Positions 15,703-26,121 are shown, numbered from the stretch's first letter. The stretch: 64,000 nt of DNA from Geobacter sp. (GCA_003574885.1 PJFC01000003.1:372001-436000), one strand, 5' to 3'. Translations and numbers: made by a program. The notes: generated by a model from the letters alone, not told the origin.

Positions 15703-17799
15703 TCAGAAGGGTTTGATCTTGCCAAAGGAGCCAAGACCGTACAGTGTGAAGCTGACCAGAAACTCCCGGTTGCCGGGCCTTTCCTGGAAGCTGAAGTCCA
15801 GGCTCCAGCACTGCTGACGGTACTCCAACGCATAGAGGGACTCAAGAAAGCCCCCCTTGTCAAAAGAGTACCGTGGAGTGTAATTGAAAACGAACGGTTT
15901 GACAATGGAGATGCCCAGTCTCCCCTCCAGATAGTTCAGGCTGTTGCGCCCATAGAAATAGCTCGCCCCGATCGTGTCGCCGATCCCGTCCGTCACGTCA
16001 AATCCGGCAGTGGCTGTAGATATCTTCCCGAGATTGGGATTGTAGCGACTGTCAAGGTTAACGGTGAGGTGCTGGTCCGGCTTGGCCCGCATTTCGAGCC
16101 GCAGGTCGGTCAACCGGTCCCGGTCGTCATCCACCATGTTCAGCAGGTCCCGTCGGCTCCCTGAGAGCTGGTACCCCTGGCTGAGCCGGAAGAAGAGAAG
16201 TTCACGGTAATCCGGCGCAGCACCAGACGTCCCGTAGCGACCGGTAAGGTAACTGGTCAGCGCCCACCCCACAAGCTGCTGCCCCAGCGGCCGATCATCG
16301 TAGTCGAACAACGGCAGATGCTCCTGGCTCCTCTCCTGAGTATAGGAATAGTCAATTTCCGGCACAAGGGTATGGCGAAGTCGCTGCAGGTCTCCATGGC
16401 CAACCTCATACACCCGTTCCAGCGGTGCGGAAAGGGAGCCGTTTGCCCAACCGAGGCCAATGCCGGACGCACCATTGGCAGCGCCGGCATCGTTCACATT
16501 GTAAAGTCGCAGTTGGTATCCCCCCCGGGCGGCAAGATTGACGCCGGCAGGGAGAGACCGATAATAGGAAAGAGACGGGTTGAGGATAAACCGTTCACCC
16601 CGGCTCCCGTCTACGCGGTGGAAGTTGGTGAACTCGCTGTCAAGAGCGGCGTAAAGCGGCGTCCCCACAAACTGCTGGGGCATTGCGCTGAAACGGGCCA
16701 CGGGCAGCCGCTGAAGAGTAGCCCGGTTGTTTGGCGCATTCAGATTTTCTGCATATTTTCCTTCTATATCAGCCAGATAGGCCTGCCGGTGCCAACTGAG
16801 GGAAGCGGATGAATCGAGGAACTGCCGATTATATACCCCGGTCGTCTCGCCATAATCATTTAGAAATTCGCGGTCAGAGGTAAGGTCCAGGTCCGATCTG
16901 AAGGCCAAATCTGTTGCAATTGACTGCAGTTGTACAAGCTTGACTTCTCCCCGCTCACGCCGCTGCTGGGTATCGTAGATGCCGTAACCAGCCAGGTTGC
17001 CATGATTCCCGGCATTCCCCAAATAGCGGTAATCAAGACCAAGTCCCACACCCCGTTTTGTCTGCACATCCACGTCTACCGTCAGATCCTGGCTGGGAGA
17101 AACTGCCCAGTAGTAGGGGATGCCGAAGGTGAACCCCTTTTTGTTCGAGCTGCCGATATGGGGGAACAAAAAGCCGGACTGGCGTTCGCGCATGACGGGG
17201 AAGACAATGTAGGGGGTATAGAAGAGGGGGATTCCCTTGACGTAGAACAGCACGTTGCGGGCTGTCCCATACTCGTCGAGGGTCACGTTGAGTTTGCTGG
17301 CAGAGAATTTCCAGCCGGGAGAGGGACCATCACAGGTCGTGAAAGTCGCCTGCTCCAGGCGGTAATCTTCCAGGCCGGTCTTCGCCAGCCGTCGGCCTTT
17401 CACGTACAGGTTCTTCTGTTTGTAGAACAGTTCGGCGTTTTCCGCTTCACCCTTCTGGCTCTCGATATTAACAGAGAGAGATTCACTTGCCAGTGTGTTG
17501 CTTTCTTTCAAAAGCCGTACTTTTCCCGTGGCAACCGCATCCCCCGTGGACTGCTGGAACGTTGCACGATCGGAAAAAAGTGTGGAACCGTCCCATTGCA
17601 GTTCGACGTTGCCCGTCGCCTGATAGGTGTCGGTAGGTTTGTCATACGTAAGGGTATCCGCCTGAATCTTCAGGCCCGCCGGCACCTGAGCATCCGCTGC
17701 AGTGGAAATCCGGGGGGAGAGGAAAAGAAGGACAACTCCCAGAAAAATTGTGACAGAACGACTGATCATGGTCACCATATGGTCATTATTTACATTCAT
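15703..17799 (-). CDS. lptD: LPS-assembly protein LptD
   Basis: 698 residues. The outer-membrane barrel of the LPS transport machine. After a signal peptide (VTIFLGVVLLFLSPRISTA), an OstA/LptA-like jellyroll spans about 40-150 (LKIQADTLTYDKPTDTYQAT, GNVELQWDGSTLF). The LptD barrel follows with GIPLFYTPYIVFPVMRERQS and FLFPHIGSSNKKGFTFGIPY, and ends LVSFTLYGLGSFGKIKPF. One Cys (TTCDGPSPGW) and a C-terminal Cys (QQCWSLDF) may form the inter-domain disulphide known in LptD. The start lacks a strong ribosome-binding site; downstream Met8 or Met11 are alternatives. It lies 12 bp after folC. Confidence 0.93.
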   Translation of the reverse strand: MNVNNDHMVTMISRSVTIFLGVVLLFLSPRISTAADAQVPAGLKIQADTLTYDKPTDTYQATGNVELQWDGSTLFSDRATFQQSTGDAVATGKVRLLKESNTLASESLSVNIESQKGEAENAELFYKQKNLYVKGRRLAKTGLEDYRLEQATFTTCDGPSPGWKFSASKLNVTLDEYGTARNVLFYVKGIPLFYTPYIVFPVMRERQSGFLFPHIGSSNKKGFTFGIPYYWAVSPSQDLTVDVDVQTKRGVGLGLDYRYLGNAGNHGNLAGYGIYDTQQRRERGEVKLVQLQSIATDLAFRSDLDLTSDREFLNDYGETTGVYNRQFLDSSASLSWHRQAYLADIEGKYAENLNAPNNRATLQRLPVARFSAMPQQFVGTPLYAALDSEFTNFHRVDGSRGERFILNPSLSYYRSLPAGVNLAARGGYQLRLYNVNDAGAANGASGIGLGWANGSLSAPLERVYEVGHGDLQRLRHTLVPEIDYSYTQERSQEHLPLFDYDDRPLGQQLVGWALTSYLTGRYGTSGAAPDYRELLFFRLSQGYQLSGSRRDLLNMVDDDRDRLTDLRLEMRAKPDQHLTVNLDSRYNPNLGKISTATAGFDVTDGIGDTIGASYFYGRNSLNYLEGRLGISIVKPFVFNYTPRYSFDKGGFLESLYALEYRQQCWSLDFSFQERPGNREFLVSFTLYGLGSFGKIKPF

Positions 17800-17811
17800 T
17801 GTTTATTCACG

Positions 17812-19089
17812 TCAGCCGCGTACTGCCTCGAACTCCCTGCCGGTCAGGAAGGCCCGGGCAGCGCCAACCGTGAAGAGAGAACCGCATACCAGTATCAGGT
17901 CATCCGGGTTGGCCACTTCCTGCGCCCTGCATATGCCATCGGCAACGGTCCCGGCGGCAGAACACCGGCCCGCGCCAAATTCCCTGCATCGTAAAGCCAG
18001 GTCCTCCGCAGGAAGGGCACGCTCCAGGGGAGGAGTAACGGTAAACACCTCATGCACCAGCGGGAGCAGAGGGGCAAGGATAGCAGCCACATCCTTGTCA
18101 CCCATGACTCCAATCACGAGGACGAGCCGCCGGCGCGGGACATCGGCCAGGGAGCCGGCCAGGGCAAGGCTTCCCGCAGGATTGTGTGCCCCGTCGAGAA
18201 GAATCCGGGGCGTTGTATCGAATAATTCCATCCGTCCCGGCCAGCGGGCCGCGGCAATGCCGCGTTCCAAGCTGTTCCTGTCGATGGTCAGTCCCTGTCT
18301 CCCGAGAAGTTCCGCAGCAGCAAGAGCGCAGGCGGCGTTCATCGCCTGGTGCCTCCCCGCAATGCCTGGTGTCAAATGTGAAAGAGACATTCCCAGTCCG
18401 CGGTAGGCAAGTCCCTCATCTGTCCACTCCGCATCGAAATCCCGGCCGCAGAAAAAGAGTTGACTCCCCACTGTCTCGCAACTGTTCGCGATAACTTCAA
18501 GCGCCTCCGGTTCCTGGATGGACGAGACGACCGGTCTGCCGGGACGGATGACACCCAATTTTTCCCCTGCGATAGCGGCCAGCGAGTCCCCGAGCCAGAT
18601 ACAGTGATCGAGGGCAATGGGTGTTATGACCGCAAGCTCGCCGGAGGCGGCATTGGTGGCATCGTAACGCCCCCCCATTCCCACCTCCACCACCGCGAGA
18701 TCGACCCGGTGTTCGACAAAATGGAGGAACGCCATGGCAGTGACCAGCTCGAAAAAGGTCGACGCCGGCGGCGCCACGGCAATGACACGGCGGGCAAGTG
18801 AAACCACCTCTGCTTCATCGATCTCCCTGCCATTGATGCGGAACCGTTCGGTGAAACTGATCAGGTGCGGCGACGTAAAAAGGCCTGTTTTCGCCCCGCC
18901 GGCCCGGAGGATCGAGTCGAGAAAGGCAGCAGTAGACCCTTTACCGTTGGTTCCGGCCACATGCACTACCGCAAGCTTCTTTTCGGGGTTGCCGAGCGAA
19001 GCAAGCAGTGCGGTGATCCGCTCAAGGCCCGGCTTCATGCCGAAGCGCCCGAGGGCGTAAAGGTGATCCAGTATCTCCCGATATGTCAT
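17812..19089 (-). CDS. folC: Bifunctional dihydrofolate/folylpolyglutamate synthase
   Basis: 425 residues, Mur-ligase superfamily. It adds glutamate to dihydropteroate and folates. The ATP loop is VVHVAGTNGKGSTAAFLDSI. TGLFTSPHLISFTERFRING, VEVGMGGRYDATNA, ITPIALDHCIWLGD and LLDGAHNPAGSLAL are the conserved substrate and metal segments. Its frame continues without interruption to within 12 bp of lptD. It is downstream of accD but separated by an intrinsic terminator at 19202-19232. Confidence 0.95.
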   Translation of the reverse strand: MTYREILDHLYALGRFGMKPGLERITALLASLGNPEKKLAVVHVAGTNGKGSTAAFLDSILRAGGAKTGLFTSPHLISFTERFRINGREIDEAEVVSLARRVIAVAPPASTFFELVTAMAFLHFVEHRVDLAVVEVGMGGRYDATNAASGELAVITPIALDHCIWLGDSLAAIAGEKLGVIRPGRPVVSSIQEPEALEVIANSCETVGSQLFFCGRDFDAEWTDEGLAYRGLGMSLSHLTPGIAGRHQAMNAACALAAAELLGRQGLTIDRNSLERGIAAARWPGRMELFDTTPRILLDGAHNPAGSLALAGSLADVPRRRLVLVIGVMGDKDVAAILAPLLPLVHEVFTVTPPLERALPAEDLALRCREFGAGRCSAAGTVADGICRAQEVANPDDLILVCGSLFTVGAARAFLTGREFEAVRG

Positions 19090-19201
19090 GACAGGCGGGA
19101 TTATAGGAAATCCCCCGGTAAAAGTCCATAGATTTAGCCCGGGAACAACCGCGGAAAGCCCTCAGGTGCAGCTATAGGCTGTCAGGGCTCGATATCCCAT
19201 G

Positions 19202-19232
19202 AAAAAAGCCCTCCGGGGAAACCGGAGGGCTT
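19202..19232 (-). terminator. Rho-independent terminator after accD
   Basis: On the minus strand the hairpin AAGCCCTCCGG-TTTC-CCGGAGGGCTT is followed by a run of T residues (A-tract at 19202-19207). It lies 24 bp after the accD stop. Confidence 0.9.
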
Positions 19233-19255
19233 TGGAGTAAGTGGGATCAGAAGGC

Positions 19256-20110
19256 TCAGGCTGCCGTTCTATAGAGCATCCTGAGAATGCTGGCAAGCAT
19301 CTTGCGCATCTCGCGCCGATCGACGATCACATCCACCATACCATGGTCGAGGAGGTATTCAGCCCGCTGGAACCCTTCGGGAAGTTTCTGACGAATGGTC
19401 TGCTCGATGACCCGGGGACCGGCAAACCCGATAAGAGCCTTTGGTTCCGCCATGTTTATGTCACCAAGCATGGCAAAACTGGCGGTCACGCCACCGGTGG
19501 TCGGGTCAGTCAGGATAGAGACGAACGGCAGTCCCCGTTCCTTCAATTTAGCCAATGCCGCCGAGGTCTTGGCCATCTGCATGAGAGAGAGGATACTCTC
19601 CTGCATGCGGGCGCCACCGGAAGCGGAAACTATGATGACGGGGGTGTTCTGCTCCAGACCGCGCTCGATTGCACGGGTGATCTTCTCCCCGACAACACTC
19701 CCCATGCTCCCCCCCATGAAGGAGAAATCAAAGACCGCCACCTGCAGCGGTGCCCCCTCGATGGTCCCCGTACCGCAGATGACAGCATCCTTGGAGCCAC
19801 CCTTGGCCACGGCCGCGTCAATCCGCTCCTGGTAGCTCTTGGAGTCCTTGAACGCAAGGAAATCCACCGACACCATGCCGGCATCATGCTCGACGAAACT
19901 CCCTTCATCAAGAAGCACCTCCAGCCGCTTGCGGGCGGAAATGCGCGAGTGATGACCACACTTGGGGCAGACATTGAGGTTTTTTTCCAGATCCTTGCAG
20001 TAAATCGTCTCACCGCAACCGGGGCATTTGCTCCAGAGCCCCTCGGGGACGTTCACCTTTTTCTCTTCTCCACGCCCCAGGGGGGCCTTGTCTCGTTTGA
20101 ACCATGCCAT
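19256..20110 (-). CDS. accD: Acetyl-CoA carboxylase, carboxyltransferase subunit beta
   Basis: 284 residues. It pairs with AccA to form malonyl-CoA, the first step of fatty-acid synthesis. The N-terminal four-Cys zinc ribbon is present ([11 protein letters not shown] with [11 protein letters not shown]). The crotonase-type core shows [56 protein letters not shown] and [13 protein letters not shown]. It is transcribed after trpA with a 118-bp gap lacking an obvious terminator. Confidence 0.96.
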   Translation of the reverse strand: MAWFKRDKAPLGRGEEKKVNVPEGLWSKCPGCGETIYCKDLEKNLNVCPKCGHHSRISARKRLEVLLDEGSFVEHDAGMVSVDFLAFKDSKSYQERIDAAVAKGGSKDAVICGTGTIEGAPLQVAVFDFSFMGGSMGSVVGEKITRAIERGLEQNTPVIIVSASGGARMQESILSLMQMAKTSAALAKLKERGLPFVSILTDPTTGGVTASFAMLGDINMAEPKALIGFAGPRVIEQTIRQKLPEGFQRAEYLLDHGMVDVIVDRREMRKMLASILRMLYRTAA

Positions 20111-20228
20111 GGGATATGCCTCGTCGGAGCCGGTGCCCCTTTTTAGTTAAATTGAACGCGAGTGATACCAGAAAACCCGCCCGATGTCAAACCATTTGCC
20201 CCAACGGCGGCCGCAGCGGACCACCGCC

Positions 20229-21026
20229 TCACCCCCGTCCGATACCGGCCCTTAGTGAGGCAACGAAGGCCGTTACCCGGTCCTGAAGAGCCGTCCCCTG
20301 ATGGGTTTCGAAGAGCTTGACGATTGCGCTCCCGACAACGACCCCGTCGGCAACGCTTGCCACTTTTCCGGCCTGCTCCGGGTCGGAAATACCGAAACCA
20401 ACCGCCAGCGGCAGCCGGATTTTCCCCTTGATCCCCGTCACGGCATCAAGCACCGAACCGGCAACCGACCTCCGCGCACCGGTCACACCGGTCACCGACA
20501 CATAGTAGATGAAACCGCTGCCAAGCCGTGCGACCTTATCGATCCGGGCCTTGTCCGAGGTGGGGGTGAGGAGGAAGATCACGTCAAGACCGTGGAAGTC
20601 AGCCAGCGCCTTGAATTCGCCCGCCTCTTCGGGGGGGAGGTCCACCAGCAACACCCCGTCCACGCCGGCAGCTGCGGCATCGGCAAGAAACCTCTCGGGT
20701 CCGTAGATGAAAATCGGGTTGTAGTATCCCATGAGGAGGAGCGGCACCTGACTGCGACTGCGCACCGATTTTACCATTGCTAAAATTTTTGCCACGGTGG
20801 TGCCGGAGGCAAGCGCCCGTTCCGAGGAAAGCTGGATTGTCGGTCCATCGGCCATCGGGTCGGAAAAAGGGACTCCCAGTTCGATGATGTCGGCGCCGGC
20901 CTGCTCGATCAGGGGAATGAGCAGTTCGGTCGTTGCCAGATCGGGATCGCCGGCAGTGATAAAGGTGATAAGCCCCTTTTCTCCCTTCCGGGCCAATTCC
21001 GTAAACTTGTCCGCTATTCTGCTCAT
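20229..21026 (-). CDS. trpA: Tryptophan synthase alpha subunit
   Basis: 265 residues, TIM barrel. It cleaves indole-3-glycerol phosphate to indole for TrpB. Signatures: [33 protein letters not shown] in slightly variant form ([20 protein letters not shown], catalytic Glu and Asp), [10 protein letters not shown] and [12 protein letters not shown]. It is separated from trpB1 by about 16.7 kb of unrelated genes. Its ATG overlaps the stop of the chemotaxis receptor gene (ATGA), so it may depend on that gene for expression. Confidence 0.96.
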   Translation of the reverse strand: MSRIADKFTELARKGEKGLITFITAGDPDLATTELLIPLIEQAGADIIELGVPFSDPMADGPTIQLSSERALASGTTVAKILAMVKSVRSRSQVPLLLMGYYNPIFIYGPERFLADAAAAGVDGVLLVDLPPEEAGEFKALADFHGLDVIFLLTPTSDKARIDKVARLGSGFIYYVSVTGVTGARRSVAGSVLDAVTGIKGKIRLPLAVGFGISDPEQAGKVASVADGVVVGSAIVKLFETHQGTALQDRVTAFVASLRAGIGRG

Positions 21027-23203
21027 GCCGACTCCCTTACCTTGAAGGAAGCCATCTCCTGCCGCAGAATCTCGGTCTGTCGGAAAAGGTTTTCCACCGC
21101 CTCATTCATGGTCCGGGTCGCCTCCAGATTTATGCTGGTGGACTGCTGTATATCCTCAACAGCCGTTACCACCTGTTCGCTTCCCCGTCGCTGCTCATCG
21201 CAGGCGATCTTTATCTGGCGGATCATATCGGTGATGTCCTCGGTGGATTTGGCGATGAAATTACCGACCTTGCTCTGTTCCCGCGTTGACGAACGGACCT
21301 GTGTGGTGAGATCCTTCATCCGCTCCACCGCCCCCATGATCATTCCGCTCCCCATCCCCTGTTCCTTGGTCGCATTGGCGATCTGCCCCACCATCTCGGA
21401 TACCTGCTCCATGGCATCACGGATGACATGGCTCCCCCGTGCCTGTTCCACCGTAGCGCGGGCTATTTCGGCCATCTGGTCACTGGACTTGGTCACCCCT
21501 TCGAGAACCTTGTTCAGAGCTTCACCTGACCTCTGTGACAGCTCTTCACCTTCGGCAATACTCGTTTCCGCCTGGTTTATCGCATCGACCGCCCGCCGGG
21601 TCTCGTCCTGCACCGCCTTGATGAGAGCGGCTATTTCACGGGTGGAACTGCTGGTCCGCTCCGAGAGGTCCTTGATCTCGTCGGCGACCACGGCAAACCC
21701 TTTGCCGTGCTCACCGGCCTGGGCCGCGATGATCGCCGCATTCAGGGCAAGCAGGCTGGTCTGCTCAGCCACTTCGTCGATAACCGAAAGAATGGCACCT
21801 ATATCTTCCGCCCGTCCCGACAGAGTATTTACCACATCAAAGGTGATTCTTGATGAGGTACGGATCGCGTCAATCCCCGCAATGGTCGCCTCCACGGTCT
21901 TTTTGCCGTTCTCGGCATCTTTCCTGACCTCATCCGAAATGGCAGCAGTCTCCATGGCATTCCGTTCCACCTGCTTGATGGAACTGTCCATCTGCATAAC
22001 CGATGACGCCGTCGTTGTGGATGCCTCCATGAGGCTCACCACACCATTCCCGACCTCTTTGATTGAAAGGGAAATCTCGCTGATGGAAGCGCTGACCTCT
22101 TCCACCGACTGGGTAAGATTCTCCATGTTGAGGGCCACTTCCTCAATGCTGGCCGCCATCTCAAGGATGGAAGAAGAGCTTTCCGATGCCGACTGTGAAA
22201 GGGCGTCTACCCCTTCGGCAACTCCCTTGACAGAAGTATTGATCTGGGTCATCGCCGAAGAGGTATGGCTGACCCCGTCAGCCTGGAGATGGGCCGCATT
22301 CACTACCTGCTGCGATGCATGGGTCAGGCTCTCAGAAATCCCTCCCAGGTCGGCAGTCGAAGCATCTACCTTGCCGACCATCTCGGACAGCTTCTGTACC
22401 ATCGCATTGTAATCGTCCCCCAGCTTGCCGAGTTCATCGCTCGAATCAATTTTGAGCCGCGAGGTAAGATCTCCCTGTGAACCGCGCAACATAGCGCCCG
22501 CAACGGTGTTGAGGCGCTCGATGATGTATCTTGATGTGGCCACGCCAAAGCCGGCCGCCACGATAATGGCGAGGACAATCACCACCGCAAAGGTGACTCC
22601 CGACGAACGCTGGATCGCACCAACCTCCGCGTTGGCCTTGGTCATCCGGCTTCCGACCGCCACAAGGAGTTCGTCCACCGCCAGCTTGGCATCATCGCTC
22701 ACGGCAGTGAGTTGATCCTCGATCAGCTTCTGCAGCTGTCCATTACTCCCTCCCCCCTTGAGCGATTGTTCCTTGGCAGCCAGAAGCTCTTCGGCAACCT
22801 TGTCGAAAGCATCCCATTTCTCAAGGGCCACCCTGGCGCGCTTCTCGATGTCGCTGCCCGGGGGAGCCGGAGAGATCCCCATCTTCTTGTTTCCTTCGAG
22901 GATTATCGTGCATTGGCTTCTGAACTGGTCCCGCAGCATTCGGTAATCGTCCGCATGGTCCTCGTAGGCAGTTGCTTCGGACTGGACCATCGCCGCCCGC
23001 AAAAGGCTGACCTGGCATCCCTTCTGGGTCGACCCCATGAGAAGAACCAGTTTCTGCTGACCAGCCAGGTTCTTGAGCAGGTCCTGGATTCGGTCTCCAA
23101 CCCGATTCATGCTGAACGCCCCGAATGCGCCGGTTATGGCAACAATCAGGGCAAGGACCATGAATGAACCGATCAGCCGCTGACCAAGTTTTAGACCTTT
23201 CAT
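21023..23203 (-). CDS. Methyl-accepting chemotaxis protein
   Basis: 726 residues. Membrane topology: TM1 at about 10-30 ([19 protein letters not shown]), a periplasmic ligand region to about 205, TM2 ([20 protein letters not shown]), HAMP, then a long signalling coiled coil. The hairpin tip reads [20 protein letters not shown] followed by [16 protein letters not shown]. The canonical tip has E where this has Q-A after AAI (AAIEAARAGE), so one methylation-proximal position is altered. GAGGGTGAG precedes the ATG. The stop overlaps the trpA start. The ligand is unknown. Confidence 0.93.
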   Translation of the reverse strand: MKGLKLGQRLIGSFMVLALIVAITGAFGAFSMNRVGDRIQDLLKNLAGQQKLVLLMGSTQKGCQVSLLRAAMVQSEATAYEDHADDYRMLRDQFRSQCTIILEGNKKMGISPAPPGSDIEKRARVALEKWDAFDKVAEELLAAKEQSLKGGGSNGQLQKLIEDQLTAVSDDAKLAVDELLVAVGSRMTKANAEVGAIQRSSGVTFAVVIVLAIIVAAGFGVATSRYIIERLNTVAGAMLRGSQGDLTSRLKIDSSDELGKLGDDYNAMVQKLSEMVGKVDASTADLGGISESLTHASQQVVNAAHLQADGVSHTSSAMTQINTSVKGVAEGVDALSQSASESSSSILEMAASIEEVALNMENLTQSVEEVSASISEISLSIKEVGNGVVSLMEASTTTASSVMQMDSSIKQVERNAMETAAISDEVRKDAENGKKTVEATIAGIDAIRTSSRITFDVVNTLSGRAEDIGAILSVIDEVAEQTSLLALNAAIIAAQAGEHGKGFAVVADEIKDLSERTSSSTREIAALIKAVQDETRRAVDAINQAETSIAEGEELSQRSGEALNKVLEGVTKSSDQMAEIARATVEQARGSHVIRDAMEQVSEMVGQIANATKEQGMGSGMIMGAVERMKDLTTQVRSSTREQSKVGNFIAKSTEDITDMIRQIKIACDEQRRGSEQVVTAVEDIQQSTSINLEATRTMNEAVENLFRQTEILRQEMASFKVRESA

Positions 23204-23285
23204 CTCTCACCCTCTTACGTTCGGGATACAGTTCGCAGCAGATACCAATAGCCGTTAATCTATACCAGACGAAACAGCCGCTACG

Positions 23286-23330
23286 CAAGAAAAATCAAGC
23301 CATTTCAGCCTTGTGGCTGACAATGGCTTG
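23286..23330 (-). terminator. Rho-independent terminator after the cytochrome-porin operon
   Basis: The minus strand reads CAAGCCATTGTCAGCC-ACAA-GGCTGAAATGGCTTG and then ATTTTTCTT, a long stem with a T-run, 43 bp after the PstS-like gene. Confidence 0.88.
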
Positions 23331-23372
23331 GCTGTCTGCTTTGAAATGGAAACGTGCCATGAAACGAAGACT

Positions 23373-24131
23373 TTACCGGGAAAAGTACCCGAACTCCTCG
23401 TTATAGAAGTGAAGCACCTTCTCCACCTTCGCCGATGGTTTTCCTTTGGTTGTCAGAATAATTGGTGCCGTTAGGATGGGGATATCAACCCTCCCGACAG
23501 TTGCAATGGCCATTCCACGCGGGTCGATGCCGATGGAGCCGGGATTGGCTTTCACCATTTCCCTGATGCTCTGGTAATCGGTCGCTTTGATGGCCTTGTC
23601 AGTCACCTTTTCACCATCAAGAATCTCACTGATGAAGAGGGCATTCTGGCCGGGCGTTTCGGTTCCCCAGACCACGATGACCGGAAGGTCTGTCCCTCCG
23701 AACGCCTTCCAGTTGGTCACTTTGCCGGTAAATATCTTTTTCAGCTGTGCCTTGGACAGCTTCTTGACCCGGTTGGACTTGTGTACGAAGGCCACCACTT
23801 CATTTCTCCCGATTTCCTGTTGCTGGAGAGAGGCAGCATCGATGGTAACCCCTTCCTTCGCAGCATCCTCAAGGATAGTTGCCAAAGGAAGCGTTGACGT
23901 CATCGCATCGAACTCCCCCTTGTCAAGGGAAACGATGGCCTTGACCGGCAAGCACTGAATGAGGGTCAGTTTGTCGCCGCTGCTCTTCTCGAACTGCTCC
24001 TTCATGGGGCTGAAAATTGTTGAAATGGCCGCCCCGCCACCTCCAATCCGGATTTCCTGGGCACCGGCCGCACCGGCCGCCAGCATACCGATAATGCCCG
24101 CGATGATCATATGTCGTAAATTCAAGTGCAT
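23373..24131 (-). CDS. PstS-like periplasmic substrate-binding protein
   Basis: 252 residues. Signal peptide about 1-24 (IIAGIIGMLAAGAAGAQEI). The mature part begins IRIGGGGAAISTIFSPMKEQ in place of the usual PstS GSTTV loop, and continues with SLDKGEFDAMTSTLPLA, GRNEVVAFVHKSNRVKKLSK, QLKKIFTGKVTNWKAFGG and VIVVWGTETPGQNALFISEI. The fold is phosphate-binding-protein-like, but no pst permease genes are near. It is the third gene after the cytochrome-porin and the monohaem cytochrome, followed by a strong terminator. The ligand (phosphate or another oxyanion) cannot be told. Confidence 0.85.
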   Translation of the reverse strand: MHLNLRHMIIAGIIGMLAAGAAGAQEIRIGGGGAAISTIFSPMKEQFEKSSGDKLTLIQCLPVKAIVSLDKGEFDAMTSTLPLATILEDAAKEGVTIDAASLQQQEIGRNEVVAFVHKSNRVKKLSKAQLKKIFTGKVTNWKAFGGTDLPVIVVWGTETPGQNALFISEILDGEKVTDKAIKATDYQSIREMVKANPGSIGIDPRGMAIATVGRVDIPILTAPIILTTKGKPSAKVEKVLHFYNEEFGYFSR

Positions 24132-24157
24132 GGTCCTGATCTCCTGTGGATAAGAAT

Positions 24158-24517
24158 TTATTGGTTCGCCTGGTCAAGGAGCCAGTTCATCAGCTCTACC
24201 GTCGCCTTGACCTCCTTCTTGTTCATGTTGGAATCGGGCTTGCGCAGCATCTTGACACCATACGCCTTGGTGGCGTTCCGATCAAAAGGCTGGCCGGAAA
24301 TGGGAGCGATACCGGTCTGAATAGCGACGACGGTCCGTTCCAGAGTGTGGCACTTGATACACTTGACCTTCATGATGTCATAACTTGCCTTCATGGCAGG
24401 CGGGAAACTGGACGGGTCATAGTGCATGTTGTCCCCCTTGCCGACCACCTTGAGACCGGCGTGAGCAGAAGTGGCAGCCATGCAGAGCAGTACGAGAAAA
24501 GAAAATGTTTTTTTCAC
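24158..24517 (-). CDS. Small periplasmic monohaem c-type cytochrome
   Basis: 119 residues with a signal peptide (SFLVLLCMAATSAHA). One haem motif, CIKCH, lies at residues 53-57. Downstream GVKMLRKPDSNMNKKEVKAT followed by VELMNWLLD gives candidate axial Met residues and the C-terminal helix of small class I cytochromes. It lies 31 bp after the cytochrome-porin gene and 26 bp before the PstS-like gene. It probably carries electrons in the periplasm to or from the outer-membrane porin. Confidence 0.87.
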   Translation of the reverse strand: MKKTFSFLVLLCMAATSAHAGLKVVGKGDNMHYDPSSFPPAMKASYDIMKVKCIKCHTLERTVVAIQTGIAPISGQPFDRNATKAYGVKMLRKPDSNMNKKEVKATVELMNWLLDQANQ

Positions 24518-24548
24518 GGATAATCCTCCGACCTGTTTTGAAATATGA

Positions 24549-25892
24549 TCAAAAACAGAAAGTTACGCCCATAAGGGCAATCCTTCTAATTGTCTCAGCA
24601 TCCTCATGGCGATATTCAAGCGAGAGTTTCACATTCTGTAGAGGGGTATATACTATGGCGGGTGAATAACTGCGTGTTATTCCCAGGCCGTCATCCAGGT
24701 ACTCATAGCGGAAAAGCGCTGCGGCGTTGATCGGTGAGCCCAGGTAATATTCGGCCTCAGAACCGATAACGACCGAGTTTCTCTCCATTGGAGCAGAGCT
24801 GTAATCAGGGTTCTCATCCCAACCGTGAACACCGCTCACCTTGATTCTCAGGCGTTTGTACTGCAGGTCCATATCCCCACCGGCACGGTAGAAGCGATTC
24901 TTGACTGCAGAAGCCGTGTCATCCGGAGTATTGCGCCCCACATACCCGAAGCCGCCGAACGTCACCGTCAGGTAATCAAAGATACTCTCGTTATCCAGGT
25001 CCATCTCAGGTTCATTGCCATGGAGGTCGGAACCACCAATCTTCAACGAGACATGTCCATACCCCTCTTTTCTGTCCTGTCCGTCCCGGTCAACGATGCC
25101 GCCGGCAACAAACAACCTCTTCCAGAGGATGGCATTGGCTTCCAGGGCATCCTGGCTGGACGTCTGGGTAAAGCGGTAGGGATAGACACCTGCAACGCCA
25201 TAGGACAATGGGGCCAACAGGGAGGAAGTGGTTATCTTGTTGTTGGCTTTCCAGAGATTGAGTTTGGGCTCAAAACGGCCGAACTTGATGTTGATCGGAG
25301 TACCGACGGCATTTCGCCACTGGACAAAAAGCTCGTGCAGTTTGTCGACGTGAGCCTCCGTTTCTGCATGGGAGTCCAGGATGTACGAGGCGTAGAACCC
25401 GAACATGTCCCGGAAGGAGCCGCCTCCGTTGAGGACAAAGGTACGGGTGGCAAAATCGAACTTGTGATTGTCAGCAGCATCGTTATTGAAGACAATATTC
25501 TGGGTAGCCCTGAAGGAAATGGGTATGAGGTCGGGAATACCGGCAAGCCAGAGCGCTTCATTCCCCTTGGCCTTCTGTTCCTCTCCCTTTGATTTTTCTC
25601 CGCCGGTAGCAGCCTGGGCCTTGAGCTTTGCCAACTTCTCAGCATCACCTTCACCGGAGACTTCAACGCCGGCATCAGACACCGTAGCTTTATCCTCGGC
25701 TTTTTTTACATAACTGTTTTTCTGGAATGCCTCACCGTATTCATTGAGTTCAGGATATATGGTATGGCATGTGGAACATTCTGTCTTGTGCTGGCGGGTG
25801 AACGCAGGTATTGCATCAGCATTTTTGAGGTTAACCAACATGATTACAGATGCCGCTAGCAAAAACAGGACGACCTTGATTTGGCTGTGCAT
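24549..25892 (-). CDS. Cytochrome-porin fusion with Cyc2-like architecture
   Basis: 447 residues. Signal peptide to about residue 27, then AIPAFTRQHKTECSTCHTIY, PELNEYGEAFQKNSYV: one haem (C39, C42, H43) followed by the PELNxxGxxF segment seen in Cyc2-type and related fused proteins. A charged Lys/Glu/Ala-rich linker spans about 63-112. From about 115 on the sequence alternates as barrel strands (FDFATRTFVLNGGGSFRDMF, NIKFGRFEPKLNLW, VKLSLEYRHED) and ends in VTFCF. The length fits a single-haem plug in a 16-strand barrel. It is first in a three-gene operon and divergent from a decahaem cytochrome. Electron transfer across the outer membrane is inferred. Confidence 0.82.
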   Translation of the reverse strand: MHSQIKVVLFLLAASVIMLVNLKNADAIPAFTRQHKTECSTCHTIYPELNEYGEAFQKNSYVKKAEDKATVSDAGVEVSGEGDAEKLAKLKAQAATGGEKSKGEEQKAKGNEALWLAGIPDLIPISFRATQNIVFNNDAADNHKFDFATRTFVLNGGGSFRDMFGFYASYILDSHAETEAHVDKLHELFVQWRNAVGTPINIKFGRFEPKLNLWKANNKITTSSLLAPLSYGVAGVYPYRFTQTSSQDALEANAILWKRLFVAGGIVDRDGQDRKEGYGHVSLKIGGSDLHGNEPEMDLDNESIFDYLTVTFGGFGYVGRNTPDDTASAVKNRFYRAGGDMDLQYKRLRIKVSGVHGWDENPDYSSAPMERNSVVIGSEAEYYLGSPINAAALFRYEYLDDGLGITRSYSPAIVYTPLQNVKLSLEYRHEDAETIRRIALMGVTFCF

Positions 25893-26029
25893 GCCCCCCC
25901 CACAATATTAACAAATACACATTAATTCAGAAAAGCTTTTAAAGATGCATATTTTGAATTAAATAATCGCCACACACTTTTACTATATTGCAGTGGTTAA
26001 GTCAACACCGCATGAAATTGAGAAAAACA

Positions 26030-26058
26030 TTTACTATGACAATAAGATAACCTATATT
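26030..26058 (+). promoter_or_regulatory. Candidate promoter of the decahaem cytochrome gene
   Basis: TTTACT (26030-26035) and TATATT (26053-26058) are 17 bp apart in the AT-rich divergent region. Further left, TTAATTC and GAATTAA form a widely spaced dyad that could bind a regulator of both operons. Confidence 0.4.
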
Positions 26059-26121
26059 TTCCATGTAAAAACTTTCAGGGAAAATGTACAATGACGCTTT
26101 TAGTTAAAGGGGGCAAATGAG

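Noticed and set aside
14557-16164. 535-codon plus-strand open frame opposite rfbB and lptD
   Set aside because: It spans the antisense of two confident genes and has no recognisable domain.
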